NCBI RefSeq assembly: GCF_014836665.1
Contig: NZ_JACSQJ010000002.1
Location: 186,001-250,000 of the forward strand
Length of the DNA stretch: 64,000 bases
Reading direction: 5' to 3'
DNA from: Luteimonas colneyensis
GTDB taxonomy: Bacteria > Pseudomonadota > Gammaproteobacteria > Xanthomonadales > Xanthomonadaceae
Part shown: piece after piece, positions 28,085-37,538 of the stretch
How positions within the stretch are numbered: the stretch's first letter is position 1
How the letters are laid out: every line of letters begins with the position of its first letter
Translations under genes and position numbers: made by a program
The notes under the pieces: model-generated
What the model was told of the DNA's origin: nothing
The model's database searches: none
The model's input: only the letters and a program-made list of their open reading frames with translations

Positions 28085-28876
28085 ATGGACCTCATCGACA
28101 TCGGCCTCAACCTCACCCACGACAGCTTCGACCACGACCGCGACCAGGTCTGGCAGCGCGCCCGCGCCGCCGGCGTCGTCCAGGCCGTCCTCACCGGGGC
28201 CAGCCGCGAGCACTCCCCGCTCGCCCTCGAACTCGCCCGCACCCGCCCCGGCGAATGGTTCGCCACCGCCGGCGTGCACCCGCACCACGCCAGCGAATAC
28301 ACCGCCGAATGCGACGCCGAGATGCGCGCCCTCCACGCCCATCCCGAAGTCGTCGCCGTCGGCGAATGCGGCCTGGACTACTTCCGCGACTTCTCCCCGC
28401 GCCCCGCCCAGCGCAAGGCCTTCGAACGCCAGCTGGAAATCGCCGCCGACACCGGCAAGCCCTTGTTCCTTCACCAGCGCGACGCCCACGCCGACTTCGT
28501 CGCGATCATGAAGGACTTCGAGGGCCGCATCGGCCCGGCCGTCGTGCACTGCTTCACTGGGACGCGCGAGGAACTGTTCGACTGCATCGACCGCGACTGG
28601 CACGTCGGCATCACCGGCTGGCTCTGCGACGAACGCCGCGGCCAGCACCTGCGCGACATCGTCGGCAACATCCCCGCCCACCGCCTGATGGTGGAAACCG
28701 ACGCGCCCTACCTGCTGCCGCGCACGCTGAAGCCGATGCCGAAGGACCGGCGCAACGAACCGGCCTTCCTGCGGCACATCGTCGAAGAGCTCGCGCGCGA
28801 CCGCGGCGAGGACGTTGCGGTGACCGCGGCCAATGCCACCGCGACCGCGCGGGCGTTCTTCAGGCTGCCGGGCTGA
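28085..28876 (+). CDS. tatD: TatD family metal-dependent hydrolase / 3'-5' exonuclease
   Basis: A 263-residue metallo-dependent hydrolase; E. coli TatD is a 3'-5' exonuclease involved in DNA repair under oxidative stress. The N-terminus MDLIDIGLNLTHDSF matches TatD proper rather than YcfH or YjjV. Metal-site motifs: GVHPHHA, GECGLDYFRDF, FLHQRDAH, VVHCFTGTREEL and VETDAPYLLP. It lies alone, 209 bp after the divergent hrpB start side and convergent with the lipoprotein operon. Confidence 0.95.
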   Translation: MDLIDIGLNLTHDSFDHDRDQVWQRARAAGVVQAVLTGASREHSPLALELARTRPGEWFATAGVHPHHASEYTAECDAEMRALHAHPEVVAVGECGLDYFRDFSPRPAQRKAFERQLEIAADTGKPLFLHQRDAHADFVAIMKDFEGRIGPAVVHCFTGTREELFDCIDRDWHVGITGWLCDERRGQHLRDIVGNIPAHRLMVETDAPYLLPRTLKPMPKDRRNEPAFLRHIVEELARDRGEDVAVTAANATATARAFFRLPG

Positions 28877-28922
28877 GCGCAGCGCACCGGAACAGGGCCG
28901 TGCGCACCAGCGGCCGGGCGAG

Positions 28923-29753
28923 CTAACGCTTCGGCATCATGGCGTCCCGGTCCAGCGGCGCGCCCACCACGAAGGTCGTGGTTTCCAGTTCGTAGCCGAT
29001 GGCATCCGGCGGCGCGTCCGCATCCAGCACGATCTGGTCGGCATGCATGCCGGCGCCGGGGTCGAACTCGCGGTCGGTGTGGCTGGCGAAGCCCCAGCGC
29101 GCGCCCCCGGACCAGACGCAGGCCGTGCCGCCACGCTGCGACCGCCAGCGGTTGCAGGACTGGCCAGCCACGGTTTCCGGCGCGGAGCCTGCCTGCGGAT
29201 CGCTTCCGCTGGACGCATCGACAGCGGCCAGGACGATGTCGGGATTGCCTTCGCCCTCCGTGCGCGTCCCCGTCTCCAGGTCGACCAGGATCGAGCGCTG
29301 CGCGTCCACGTATCCGTGGATGCCGGTGAGGGCGAGCGTGAACGTGCAGAGCGCCTCGGGCGTGCGGGCCGCGTCCGGCGGCTCGGCATGCCAGGTTTCC
29401 ATGCGATAGGCGAAGTGCTCGCGGTCGCGCCACATGCGCCAGCGCGATGTACCGACCAGGTGCTCATCGGACGACGGCAGGGGCTGGGTCGCGATTCCCG
29501 CATTCCTGCAGCTTTCGACGCGGTGCCGGTAACCCTCCAGCTGGGCATTGCGTCCGTTCTCGAGCATCTGCACGACCTGATCGAGGTACAGGCTCGGCGC
29601 GTCTCCTGCATCAGGGGATGCCGGGTCCGTGGATCCCGGCCGCCTTTCGTCCTGATCGCCCGCATCGCTGCAGCCAGCGCCAAGAAACAGCAACAGCGCG
29701 AAGGCAAGTCCGGTTACCCGGCCCGTGCGCACGCTGCGGAATGTGTCCTGCAT
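28923..29753 (-). CDS. hypothetical lipoprotein, third gene of OmpA-lipoprotein operon
   Basis: A 276-residue predicted lipoprotein: the signal ends in LFLGAGC (Cys28 or so), followed by an Asp/Pro-rich linker. The body shows no motif I recognise; it contains several cysteines (SCRNAG, ALCTFT, SCNRWR, ACVWSG) that could form disulfides in the periplasm. It begins 19 bp after the OmpA-domain lipoprotein gene, with GGAG before the ATG, so it is the last gene of a three-lipoprotein operon (32415 to 28923). ATG 29753 is chosen over 29768 because of the ribosome site. Confidence 0.72.
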   Translation of the reverse strand: MQDTFRSVRTGRVTGLAFALLLFLGAGCSDAGDQDERRPGSTDPASPDAGDAPSLYLDQVVQMLENGRNAQLEGYRHRVESCRNAGIATQPLPSSDEHLVGTSRWRMWRDREHFAYRMETWHAEPPDAARTPEALCTFTLALTGIHGYVDAQRSILVDLETGTRTEGEGNPDIVLAAVDASSGSDPQAGSAPETVAGQSCNRWRSQRGGTACVWSGGARWGFASHTDREFDPGAGMHADQIVLDADAPPDAIGYELETTTFVVGAPLDRDAMMPKR

Positions 29754-29772
29754 GGTCCGGAACTCCATGGGT

Positions 29773-30822
29773 TCAATCCAGGCGGACGAGTTCTACCCGA
29801 CGGTTCTTCGCGCGCCCCTCGTCGGTGTCGTTGTCGGCCACAGGCTGCGACTGGCCGTGGCCCGTGGCTTCCAGCCGTGATGCGCCGATGCTCTGCACCA
29901 CCAGCGCGGCCACCACCGACTGCGCTCGCGCTTCGGACAGGCGCTGGTTGTGCGCGGCATCCCCCGTGGCGTCGGTATGGCCATCGATCGACAGGCGCAG
30001 CGCGGGATCCTCGCGCAGCAGCGCCAGCACCTGGTCGATCTGCGGCTGCGAGTCGGAAAGGATGTCGGCCTTGTCGACGGCGAAGTTGACTTGGATGGCC
30101 ACGCGGCCGTCGGCGTCGATCTGCCGCTTGAGTTCGGAGGCCTCGAGCAGGCCGGCGGTGATTTCGAGCGGCGTGGTTTCGACCACGCGCAGGTTTCCGC
30201 CGTTCGAGTAGCCGCCCACCTGGATCCAGATGTCGCGGTCGTGCCGGCGGATCACGAAGGTTTCCACCGGTCCGGAAAAGGTATTGCCCATCGACGAATA
30301 GAGGCGGGACTGGAGCTCGGGATCGGCATCCTCCACCGCCTCGCGGAACTCCTCGGGAATGCGTCCCTGCGCGATGCTCTGGCCGCCCGCCTGCCGGATC
30401 GCGGCCTGCATGTTGCGCTGGTATTCAAGCAGGGAGAACGTCTTGCCCTGCGCCTTGTCGCCGATGATCCGGCCGCCGAACAAGCGGCCCTCGACCCATT
30501 CCATGCGGTCTCCGGTCCAGAACGGGATGCGCTCGTAGTCGGAGGCCTCCTCGCCCTGGTACACGTAACCCGCGGGCAGGCGCAGGTACGGGAACTCGCC
30601 CAGCGCAATTTCGCTGAGCGGAACGTTCGCGATGTCGAAGCCGGGTTCCGGGGCGCTCTCCGCTTCGCTGGCGGCGGATCCGGCATCCGGATCCGGCGTC
30701 GCCTGCTGCGCAGGAGGTGCCGCAGTTGCGGCCGCGGACTCCTGTTCTTTGTCAGGCGCGCCTCCGCACGCCGCCAAGCCCAGGGCCAGCGCAACGGCCA
30801 CTGCAGGATTTCGGTTTCGCAT
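29773..30822 (-). CDS. OmpA-domain lipoprotein, one-module paralogue
   Basis: A 349-residue lipoprotein (lipobox GLAACG at about 15-20). An acidic, Ala/Pro-rich linker (20-60) leads to one copy of a previously unnamed ~150-residue module (about 70-220: FPYLRLPAGY, PFWTGDRMEWVEG, RNMQAAIRQAGG, DRDIWIQVGG). The C-terminal OmpA peptidoglycan-binding domain (about 235-349) has LSIDGHTDATGDAAHNQRLS and GRAKNRRVELV. It is paralogous to the gene just upstream; their OmpA domains differ at only about ten residues. AGGAGCAGAAG precedes the start. It probably ties the outer membrane to peptidoglycan. Confidence 0.85.
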   Translation of the reverse strand: MRNRNPAVAVALALGLAACGGAPDKEQESAAATAAPPAQQATPDPDAGSAASEAESAPEPGFDIANVPLSEIALGEFPYLRLPAGYVYQGEEASDYERIPFWTGDRMEWVEGRLFGGRIIGDKAQGKTFSLLEYQRNMQAAIRQAGGQSIAQGRIPEEFREAVEDADPELQSRLYSSMGNTFSGPVETFVIRRHDRDIWIQVGGYSNGGNLRVVETTPLEITAGLLEASELKRQIDADGRVAIQVNFAVDKADILSDSQPQIDQVLALLREDPALRLSIDGHTDATGDAAHNQRLSEARAQSVVAALVVQSIGASRLEATGHGQSQPVADNDTDEGRAKNRRVELVRLD

Positions 30823-30840
30823 GGTCTTCTGCTCCTTCAG

Positions 30841-32415
30841 TCAGTCCAGCCGCACCAGCTCGACCCGGCGGTTCTTCGCCCGGCCTTCTTCAGTGTCGTT
30901 GTCGGCCACCGGCTGCGACTGGCCGTGGCCCTTGGCTTCCAGTCGCGATGCGTCGATACCCTGCGCCACCAGCGCGGCCACCACCGACTGCGCGCGCGCT
31001 TCGGACAGGCGCTGGTTGTGTCCGGCGTTTCCGGTGTCGTCGGTGTGGCCGTCGATCGACAGGCGCAGCGCCGGATCCTCGCGCAGCAGCGCCAGTACCT
31101 GGTCGATCTGCGGCTGCGAGTCGGGAAGGATGTCGGCCTTGTCGACCGCGAAGTTGACCTGGATGGCCACGCGGCCGTCGGCGTCGAGCTGCTGCTTCAG
31201 CGCGGAGGCCGGCAGCAGCGCCGCGGTCTGCACGAAGCCCTTGCGCTCGGCCACCACCCAGCCCGAGGAGAGGTAGTCCAGCGCGGCGTGCACCCAGACC
31301 TGGCGCCCGTCCGCAAGGTCGACGCGGTAGACGCGCGATTCATAGTCGTCCCAGCCGAAGCCCGTGGCATCGCTGTAGAAGCCCTTCAGGTCGCTGTCGT
31401 AGCGATCCGACGCTTCTTCGGGGATCCGGCCTTCGAACACCAGCACGCCGCCGGCCTCGGCCATCATCGCCTCGAGGTTGCGACGCACTTCGTGCATGGA
31501 GTTGGCGCGCTCCCGGGCCCTCACGTCCGCGGCATAGGTCCTGCCCTCCACTTCCTCGAACCCGTTGCCGGTCCAGAACGGGTACATGTCGAAGTCGCGC
31601 TGCTTGGGCCGGTTGCCATCGGCATAGCCCGCCGGAAGCGACAGATGGGGGAACTCGTCGCTCCAACGCGCGCTGGCCTCGAACGGACGTTCTTCCACCA
31701 CCACCAGCGCAGCGCCGTGGGAATGCGTGGACAGCTGCATCCAGATGTTCCGGTCCGTCTGGCGGATGACGTGGACCGTGGTCGCCGCCTTGGCGTCGAG
31801 ATTGACACCCTCGATGAAGCCGCCGCCGATCTCGGCCTCGAGCTGCGGGCCGTAGTAGAAGTCGCGCTGCAGCGGACCCTCGAACACCTGCTTCGCGCCC
31901 GCCTGGGCGAACACGGCCTCGAGGTTGCGGCGCAGCTCGAGCTGGGAGAACTCCTTGTCGCCGCCATGGTCGCGGTCGATGTCCAGCAGGCTGTTCCAGC
32001 TCGGACCTTCCACCCAGTGCAGTCCGTCGCCGAGCCGGAACGGGAAGCGCGCGAAGCTGCGCTGGTCGGGCCGGTTGACCGGACCGTAGCCCGCAGGCAT
32101 GGAGAAGAACGGAAGCTCGCCCAGCGACGCACTGCTCAACGGGACGCTTTCGATGTCGAACGGCACCAGCGCGATCGGGTTGCCTTCCTTGTCCTCGAGG
32201 CCCGACCCGGAACGCGCCGCATCGTCAGCGCCGGCGTCGTCCGTATCGGGCAGCGCCGCCCGGGCTGCTGCGCCGTCGACGCGCGGAATCGTGGCATCGT
32301 CGGAAGGCCCGGCGGCTGCGCCCGCTGCCGCATCGCCGGCGGGGTCGGTCGCACCGCCGCAGGCGGACAGCATCATCGCGAGCACGCACGCGGCGGCCAG
32401 GTTTCCGTTGCGCAT
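30841..32415 (-). CDS. OmpA-domain lipoprotein, two-module paralogue
   Basis: A 524-residue lipoprotein (lipobox LSACG, Cys19), first gene of the three-lipoprotein operon. After an acidic linker it carries two tandem copies of the module present once in the next gene: copy A about 96-245 (LPFFSMPAGY, PFRLGDGLHWVEG, RRNLEAVFAQAGA, DRNIWMQ) and copy B about 253-395 (FPHLSLPAGY, PFWTGNGFEEVEG, RRNLEAMMAEAGG, RQVWVHA). The OmpA domain (about 410-524) has LSIDGHTDDTGNAGHNQRLS and GRAKNRRVEL. The module has no function I can name. It starts 18 bp before the paralogue. Confidence 0.85.
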   Translation of the reverse strand: MRNGNLAAACVLAMMLSACGGATDPAGDAAAGAAAGPSDDATIPRVDGAAARAALPDTDDAGADDAARSGSGLEDKEGNPIALVPFDIESVPLSSASLGELPFFSMPAGYGPVNRPDQRSFARFPFRLGDGLHWVEGPSWNSLLDIDRDHGGDKEFSQLELRRNLEAVFAQAGAKQVFEGPLQRDFYYGPQLEAEIGGGFIEGVNLDAKAATTVHVIRQTDRNIWMQLSTHSHGAALVVVEERPFEASARWSDEFPHLSLPAGYADGNRPKQRDFDMYPFWTGNGFEEVEGRTYAADVRARERANSMHEVRRNLEAMMAEAGGVLVFEGRIPEEASDRYDSDLKGFYSDATGFGWDDYESRVYRVDLADGRQVWVHAALDYLSSGWVVAERKGFVQTAALLPASALKQQLDADGRVAIQVNFAVDKADILPDSQPQIDQVLALLREDPALRLSIDGHTDDTGNAGHNQRLSEARAQSVVAALVAQGIDASRLEAKGHGQSQPVADNDTEEGRAKNRRVELVRLD

Positions 32416-32501
32416 TCCTCTTGCTCCTTCGGTCGGAAAGCGGCGAGCTTACCCGATGTTCCCGACGGTCCCGAGACACGCGCCGCGGCGCGGCGCGCGA
32501 C

Positions 32502-33314
32502 TCAGCTGCGCAGGCCCACTCCCCGCTTCAGCAGCCACAGCCCCAGCGCGCCCAGCGCGACGACGAAGCCGAGCATCAGCGCGTACGCCACCCACAGCGG
32601 CACGTCGCTCTGGCCGAGCAGGCCGTAGCGGAAGGCGTTGACCATGTAGAAGATCGGGTTGGCGTGCGTGGCGGCCTCGGCCCAGTCCGGCAGCAGCCGC
32701 ACCGAATAGAACACGCCGCCGAGATAGGTCAGCGGGGTGAGGATGAAGATCGGCACGATCGCGACGTCGTCGAACTTCTTCGCGAACACGGCGTTGACGA
32801 AGCCGGCCAGCGAGAAGATCGTCGCGCCCAGCAGCACCGTCGACAGCGTCACCCACGGGTGCGGGATGCGCACGGTGGTGAACAGCATCGCGATGCAGAG
32901 CACGATCACGCCCACCATCAGCCCGCGCAGCACGGCGCCGGCGACGTAGCCGCCGAGGACCACCCACGGCGGCATCGGGCTGACCAGCAGCTCCTCGACG
33001 TGGCGACCGAACTTGGCGCCGAAGAACGACGACGAGATGTTGCCGTAGCTGTTCTGGATCACGCTCATCATCACCAGGCCGGGGACGATGAAGTCCATGT
33101 AGGTGATGCCGTCCATGGTCCCGATGCGGCTGCCGATCAGCCCGCCGAAGATCAGGAAGTACAGCGTCATGGTGATCGCCGGCGGCACCAGGGTCTGGCT
33201 CCAGATGCGCAGGATGCGCATCACCTCGCGGCGCGCGATGGTGCCGAGGGCGACGAGGTTGGCGCGCAGCGGAGAGGCGTCGGCCGGGGGCGGCGTGGTC
33301 GGGATGCGGCTCAT
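32502..33314 (-). CDS. yadH: ABC-2 type transporter permease (YadH-like)
   Basis: A 270-residue inner-membrane permease with about six hydrophobic segments. Characteristic ABC-2 features include MDGITYMDFIVPGLVMMSV, SVRLLPDW and ANPIFYMVNAFRYG. Together with the ATPase encoded just upstream on the same strand it matches the E. coli YadGH exporter, whose substrate is not known. Its ATG overlaps the ATPase stop by 4 bp (ATGA). Confidence 0.88.
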   Translation of the reverse strand: MSRIPTTPPPADASPLRANLVALGTIARREVMRILRIWSQTLVPPAITMTLYFLIFGGLIGSRIGTMDGITYMDFIVPGLVMMSVIQNSYGNISSSFFGAKFGRHVEELLVSPMPPWVVLGGYVAGAVLRGLMVGVIVLCIAMLFTTVRIPHPWVTLSTVLLGATIFSLAGFVNAVFAKKFDDVAIVPIFILTPLTYLGGVFYSVRLLPDWAEAATHANPIFYMVNAFRYGLLGQSDVPLWVAYALMLGFVVALGALGLWLLKRGVGLRS

Positions 33315-34303
33315 GCGGCGGGTCCGTTGGGGCCTGGGGGGGTGGCAGCGCGTGCGGGGGTGGCGGCTGCTCCCGGGTCGCCGGTCATGCGCACGAACAG
33401 CTCCTCCAGCCGGTTGGACTTGTTGCGCATCGAGCGCACGCGGATGCCGGCGGCATCGAGCGCTGCGAACACGCGGTTGAGGTCCATCGCGCGCGGCATG
33501 TCGACGTCGAGGGTGTGCGCGTCCGCGGCGCGCACCTGGGCGCCGGGAATGTCGGGCAGCATCGCGGGCAGGTCGTCCTCGACGTCGAACAGGAAGCCCT
33601 CGACGTCGAGCCTGGACAGCAGCGTGCGCATCGGCCCGGCCTCGACGATGCGGCCATGGTCGATGATCGCGAGGTTGCGGCACAGGTTCTCCGCCTCCTC
33701 CAGGTAGTGCGTGGTGAGGATGATGGTGGTGCCGCTGGCGTTGATCCGGCGCAGGGTCTGCCACATGCCGCGGCGGATCTCGATGTCGACGCCGGCCGTG
33801 GGCTCGTCGAGGATCAGCAGCTTCGGCTTCGTCATCATGGCGCGGGCGATCATCAGCCGCCGCTTCATGCCGCCCGACAGGGTGCGGCTCATCCTGTGCG
33901 CCTTGTCCCACAGCTGCGCCGAGCGCAGCTCCTCCTCGGCGCGGACCATCGCCTCGGCGCGCGGGATGCCGTAGAAGCCGGCGTAGTTGACCAGGATGTC
34001 GAGCGGCTTCTCGAACATGTTGAAGTTGATTTCCTGCGGCACCAGGCCAAGCAGGCGCATGGCGCGGTCGCGCTCGGCGTGCAGGTCGACGTCGAACACG
34101 CGCACCTCGCCCGAGGTCTTGTTGACCAGGGACGAGACGATGCCGATCAGGGTGGACTTGCCGGCGCCGTTGGGACCCAGCAGCGCGTAGAAGTCGCCGG
34201 GGGCGACATCGAGCGAGACCCCCTTCAGCGCCTCGACGCCGTTGTCGTAGGTCTTGCGCAGGTCGCGCACCGACAGCGCGGCGGGCGTGGCGGCTTCGCT
34301 CAT
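33311..34303 (-). CDS. yadG: ABC transporter ATP-binding protein (YadG-like)
   Basis: A 330-residue ATPase: Walker A GPNGAGKS, Q-loop in LVPQEINFNMF, signature LSGGMKRRLMIARAM, Walker B LLILDEPTAGVD and H-loop LTTHYLEEA. The N-terminal 230 residues are the nucleotide-binding domain; the rest is an extension common in drug or polysaccharide ABC-2 ATPases. It supplies energy to the overlapping YadH-like permease. ATG 34303 is chosen because AAGGAG precedes it. Divergent from the fpr gene. Confidence 0.9.
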   Translation of the reverse strand: MSEAATPAALSVRDLRKTYDNGVEALKGVSLDVAPGDFYALLGPNGAGKSTLIGIVSSLVNKTSGEVRVFDVDLHAERDRAMRLLGLVPQEINFNMFEKPLDILVNYAGFYGIPRAEAMVRAEEELRSAQLWDKAHRMSRTLSGGMKRRLMIARAMMTKPKLLILDEPTAGVDIEIRRGMWQTLRRINASGTTIILTTHYLEEAENLCRNLAIIDHGRIVEAGPMRTLLSRLDVEGFLFDVEDDLPAMLPDIPGAQVRAADAHTLDVDMPRAMDLNRVFAALDAAGIRVRSMRNKSNRLEELFVRMTGDPGAAATPARAATPPGPNGPAA

Positions 34304-34346
34304 CGGGACTCCTTGGCCGGCGGGAGGGTGCGCGCGGGGGAGCGGT

Positions 34347-34352
34347 ATTATA
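34347..34352 (-). promoter_or_regulatory. probable -10 element for yadGH
   Basis: On the minus strand this reads TATAAT, 44 bp before the yadG start. No -35 hexamer with normal spacing is visible. The same bases read TATTAT nearby on the plus strand, so it may also serve the divergent reductase gene. Confidence 0.45.
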
Positions 34353-34392
34353 GGTGCCCCATCGCCCCAGGCCCGGCAACGGTCCATCCCAA

Positions 34393-35154
34393 GTGCCCGC
34401 ATTCTTTCCCCTGAAGCTCGCCTCCCGCCGCATGCTGGCACCTTCGGTCGCGCACCTCGCGTTCACCCGCGACGACGGCGAGCCGCTGGACTACATCCCC
34501 GGGCAGTTCCTGCAGGTGCACTTCGAGTACGCCGACGGCACCGCGGCCAGGCGCAGCTACTCGCTGGCCACCATCCACGACCACGCCATGGGGCCGGGCG
34601 AGCTGGTGGAGATCGCGGTGAGCTACGTGCCCGGCGGCGCCGCCACGGCGCTGTTCGAGAACCTGGCGATCGGCGACACCGTGCGGGCCAGCGGCCCCTT
34701 CGGCCGCTTCTGCCTGCAGCCGCGCGACGCCAACCGCCGCTACGTCCTGATCGGCACCGGCACCGGGGTCACGCCCTACCGCGCGATGCTGCCGCTGCTG
34801 GAAGCGGCGATGGCCGGGCGCGGCATCGAGGTGGTGCTGCTGTTCGGAGCGCGCACGCCCGACGAACTGCTCTATGGCGACGAGTTCCGCGCCTTCGCCG
34901 ACGCGCACCCCGGCTTCCGCTTCGTGCCCTGCTTCTCTCGCGAGCTGCCGGCGCCCGGTTCGGCGCACGACCATGCCGACGTACGCCATGGTTACGTGCA
35001 GCAGTTCCTTGAGGAGTTCGCGCCCTCGGCCGACGGCGACATCGCCTACCTCTGCGGCAACCCGGACATGGTCGACGCCTGCTTCGAGGCGCTGAAGGGA
35101 CACGGCCTGCCGGTGCCGCACATCCGCCGCGAGAAGTACGTCAGCAGCAAGTAG
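34393..35154 (+). CDS. fpr: ferredoxin/flavodoxin-NADP+ reductase
   Basis: A 253-residue flavoprotein of the FNR family. The FAD-binding motif is RRSYSLAT; the NADP-binding segment is YVLIGTGTGVTPYRAML; CGNPDMVD and the C-terminal HIRREKYVS match bacterial Fpr. It moves electrons between NADPH and ferredoxin or flavodoxin, often in defence against oxidative stress. The start is GTG at 34393 (MPAFFPLKLASR), which gives the family length (E. coli 248). Transcribed away from yadGH. Confidence 0.9.
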   Translation: MPAFFPLKLASRRMLAPSVAHLAFTRDDGEPLDYIPGQFLQVHFEYADGTAARRSYSLATIHDHAMGPGELVEIAVSYVPGGAATALFENLAIGDTVRASGPFGRFCLQPRDANRRYVLIGTGTGVTPYRAMLPLLEAAMAGRGIEVVLLFGARTPDELLYGDEFRAFADAHPGFRFVPCFSRELPAPGSAHDHADVRHGYVQQFLEEFAPSADGDIAYLCGNPDMVDACFEALKGHGLPVPHIRREKYVSSK

Positions 35155-35275
35155 GCACCGCGCCCGCCGCCCCGGTACGCGGCGGATGGCGGGCGGGTCA
35201 CACACGGGGCCGGGCGCGCGTCCGGGGATGACAGGACGAGCCCATCGAAACCATCTTCCAACCCGGGGACGACGA

Positions 35276-36790
35276 ATGAGAACAGGACGAACCACCAGGA
35301 TGGCCCTGCCCGCCGCGGCGCTGGCGGCGCTGCTTGCCGGCTGCGCGCCCGCGCCCGAGGGCGGCGGGGCACCCGACGCCCGCCTGCGCGTGGGCGACAT
35401 CACGTTCGAGCCGTGTTCGCTCAGCGCCGTGGGCGCGCGTGCGGTCGAGGCCCAGTGCGCCCGCTTCGAGGTCCCCGAGGACCACGACGCGCCCGACGGA
35501 CGCCGCATCGGACTCGCGCTGGCGCTGCTGCCGGCCGAGGGCACCGCCGAGCCCGACCCGGTGGTGATGATCGCCGGCGGCCCTGGCCAGTCGGCGCTGG
35601 AGTCCTATCCGCAGGTGGCGACGGCGTTCTCCGACCTTCGCCGCAACCGCCACGTGCTGCTGGTCGACGCCCGCGGCACCGGCGGCTCGCACCCGCTGCA
35701 CTGTGCGGCGGAGGACGAGGGCAGCGCGTTCGACGTCGAGCAGATGACGCCCGAGGCCATGCGCGCCTTCGCCGAGCGCTGTCGCGACGCGCTGGCGGCC
35801 GACGGCACCGACCTGCGCCGCTACGGCACCATGGACCACGTGCGCGACCTCGAGGCGGTGCGCAAGGCGCTGGGCGCACCCCAGCTCAACCTCGTCGGCA
35901 TCTCCTACGGCACCCGCGTCGCGCAGCAGTACGCGAAGGCCTGGCCGGAGGCCACGCGTACCGTCGTGCTCGACGGGGTGGCGCCGAATTCGATGGTGCT
36001 GGGCCAGGAGCACGCGCGGAACCTCGAGCAGGCGCTGGACACCCAGTTCCAGCGCTGCCGCGACGAACCCGCCTGCGTCGGCACCCTGGGCGATCCCTCG
36101 GCGCAGCTGGACGCGGTGCGCGCCACGCTGGAGGCCGGCGACCTGGCCCCGGTGCAGTACCGGCATCCGGTCAGCGGCGAATGGCTGGAGGACCGGCCCT
36201 CGTTCGGCCATCTCGCGGCCCTGCTGCGCATGTTCTCCTACCAGCCCGCGGCCTCGGCCACGCTGCCGCTGCTGCTGCACGACGCCTCGCAGGGCCGCTA
36301 CGCGCCGATGATGTCGCAGGCGCGGATGCTGGCCGACTCGCTCGGCAGCCAGATGGCGCAGGGCATGCAGCTGTCGGTGATCTGCACCGAGGACGTCGCC
36401 GACATGACCATCGATCCCGCGGATGCCGGCAGCCTGCTCGGCACCGGCATGGTCGAGTTCTTCCACGCGCAGTGCCCGGTCTGGCCGACGGCACCGCGCG
36501 CGGACGGCTTCCGCGATCCGCTGTCGGGCGACGTGCCGGTGCTCGCGATCAGCGGCGAGTTCGATCCGGTCACGCCTGCGCGCTACGGCGACGAGGTGGT
36601 CAGCCACCTGGCCAACGGCCGCCACCTGGTCGCCCCCGGCCAGGGCCACAACGTCATCGGCGCCGGCTGCATGCCGAAGCTGTTCGCCCAGTTCGTCGAG
36701 CGCGCGGACGCATCGGGCATCGACGCCAGCTGCCTCGACCGCCTCGCGGCGGCGCCGCCCTTCGCGGGCAACTATGGATGGGAGCCCTGA
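35276..36790 (+). CDS. TAP-like alpha/beta hydrolase lipoprotein (S33 peptidase family)
   Basis: A 504-residue exported hydrolase; the signal ends in LAALLAGC, suggesting a lipoprotein. The alpha/beta fold has GGPGQSALES (oxyanion), the nucleophile elbow NLVGISYGTR, Asp in ISGEFDPVTPA and His in APGQGHNV. The C-terminal TAP-like domain (about 390-504) and paired cysteines are typical of proline iminopeptidase-like exported enzymes. It likely hydrolyses short peptides. The ABC ATPase gene starts one base after its stop, so the three genes to 38716 probably form an operon. Confidence 0.87.
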   Translation: MRTGRTTRMALPAAALAALLAGCAPAPEGGGAPDARLRVGDITFEPCSLSAVGARAVEAQCARFEVPEDHDAPDGRRIGLALALLPAEGTAEPDPVVMIAGGPGQSALESYPQVATAFSDLRRNRHVLLVDARGTGGSHPLHCAAEDEGSAFDVEQMTPEAMRAFAERCRDALAADGTDLRRYGTMDHVRDLEAVRKALGAPQLNLVGISYGTRVAQQYAKAWPEATRTVVLDGVAPNSMVLGQEHARNLEQALDTQFQRCRDEPACVGTLGDPSAQLDAVRATLEAGDLAPVQYRHPVSGEWLEDRPSFGHLAALLRMFSYQPAASATLPLLLHDASQGRYAPMMSQARMLADSLGSQMAQGMQLSVICTEDVADMTIDPADAGSLLGTGMVEFFHAQCPVWPTAPRADGFRDPLSGDVPVLAISGEFDPVTPARYGDEVVSHLANGRHLVAPGQGHNVIGAGCMPKLFAQFVERADASGIDASCLDRLAAAPPFAGNYGWEP

Positions 36791-36791
36791 G

Positions 36792-37534
<743 letters not shown>

Positions 37535-37538
<4 letters not shown>

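Noticed and set aside
32502-34466. Single frame joining the ABC permease with upstream sequence, suggesting a permease-ATPase fusion
   Set aside because: The upstream part is out of frame with the ATPase and is Arg/Pro-rich nonsense; the real ATPase ends in an ATGA overlap with the permease start.
35155-35275. Hairpin CCGCCGCCCCGG...GGCGGATGGCGGG as terminator after fpr
   Set aside because: The stem is imperfect and no T-run follows; a random GC-rich match is likely.
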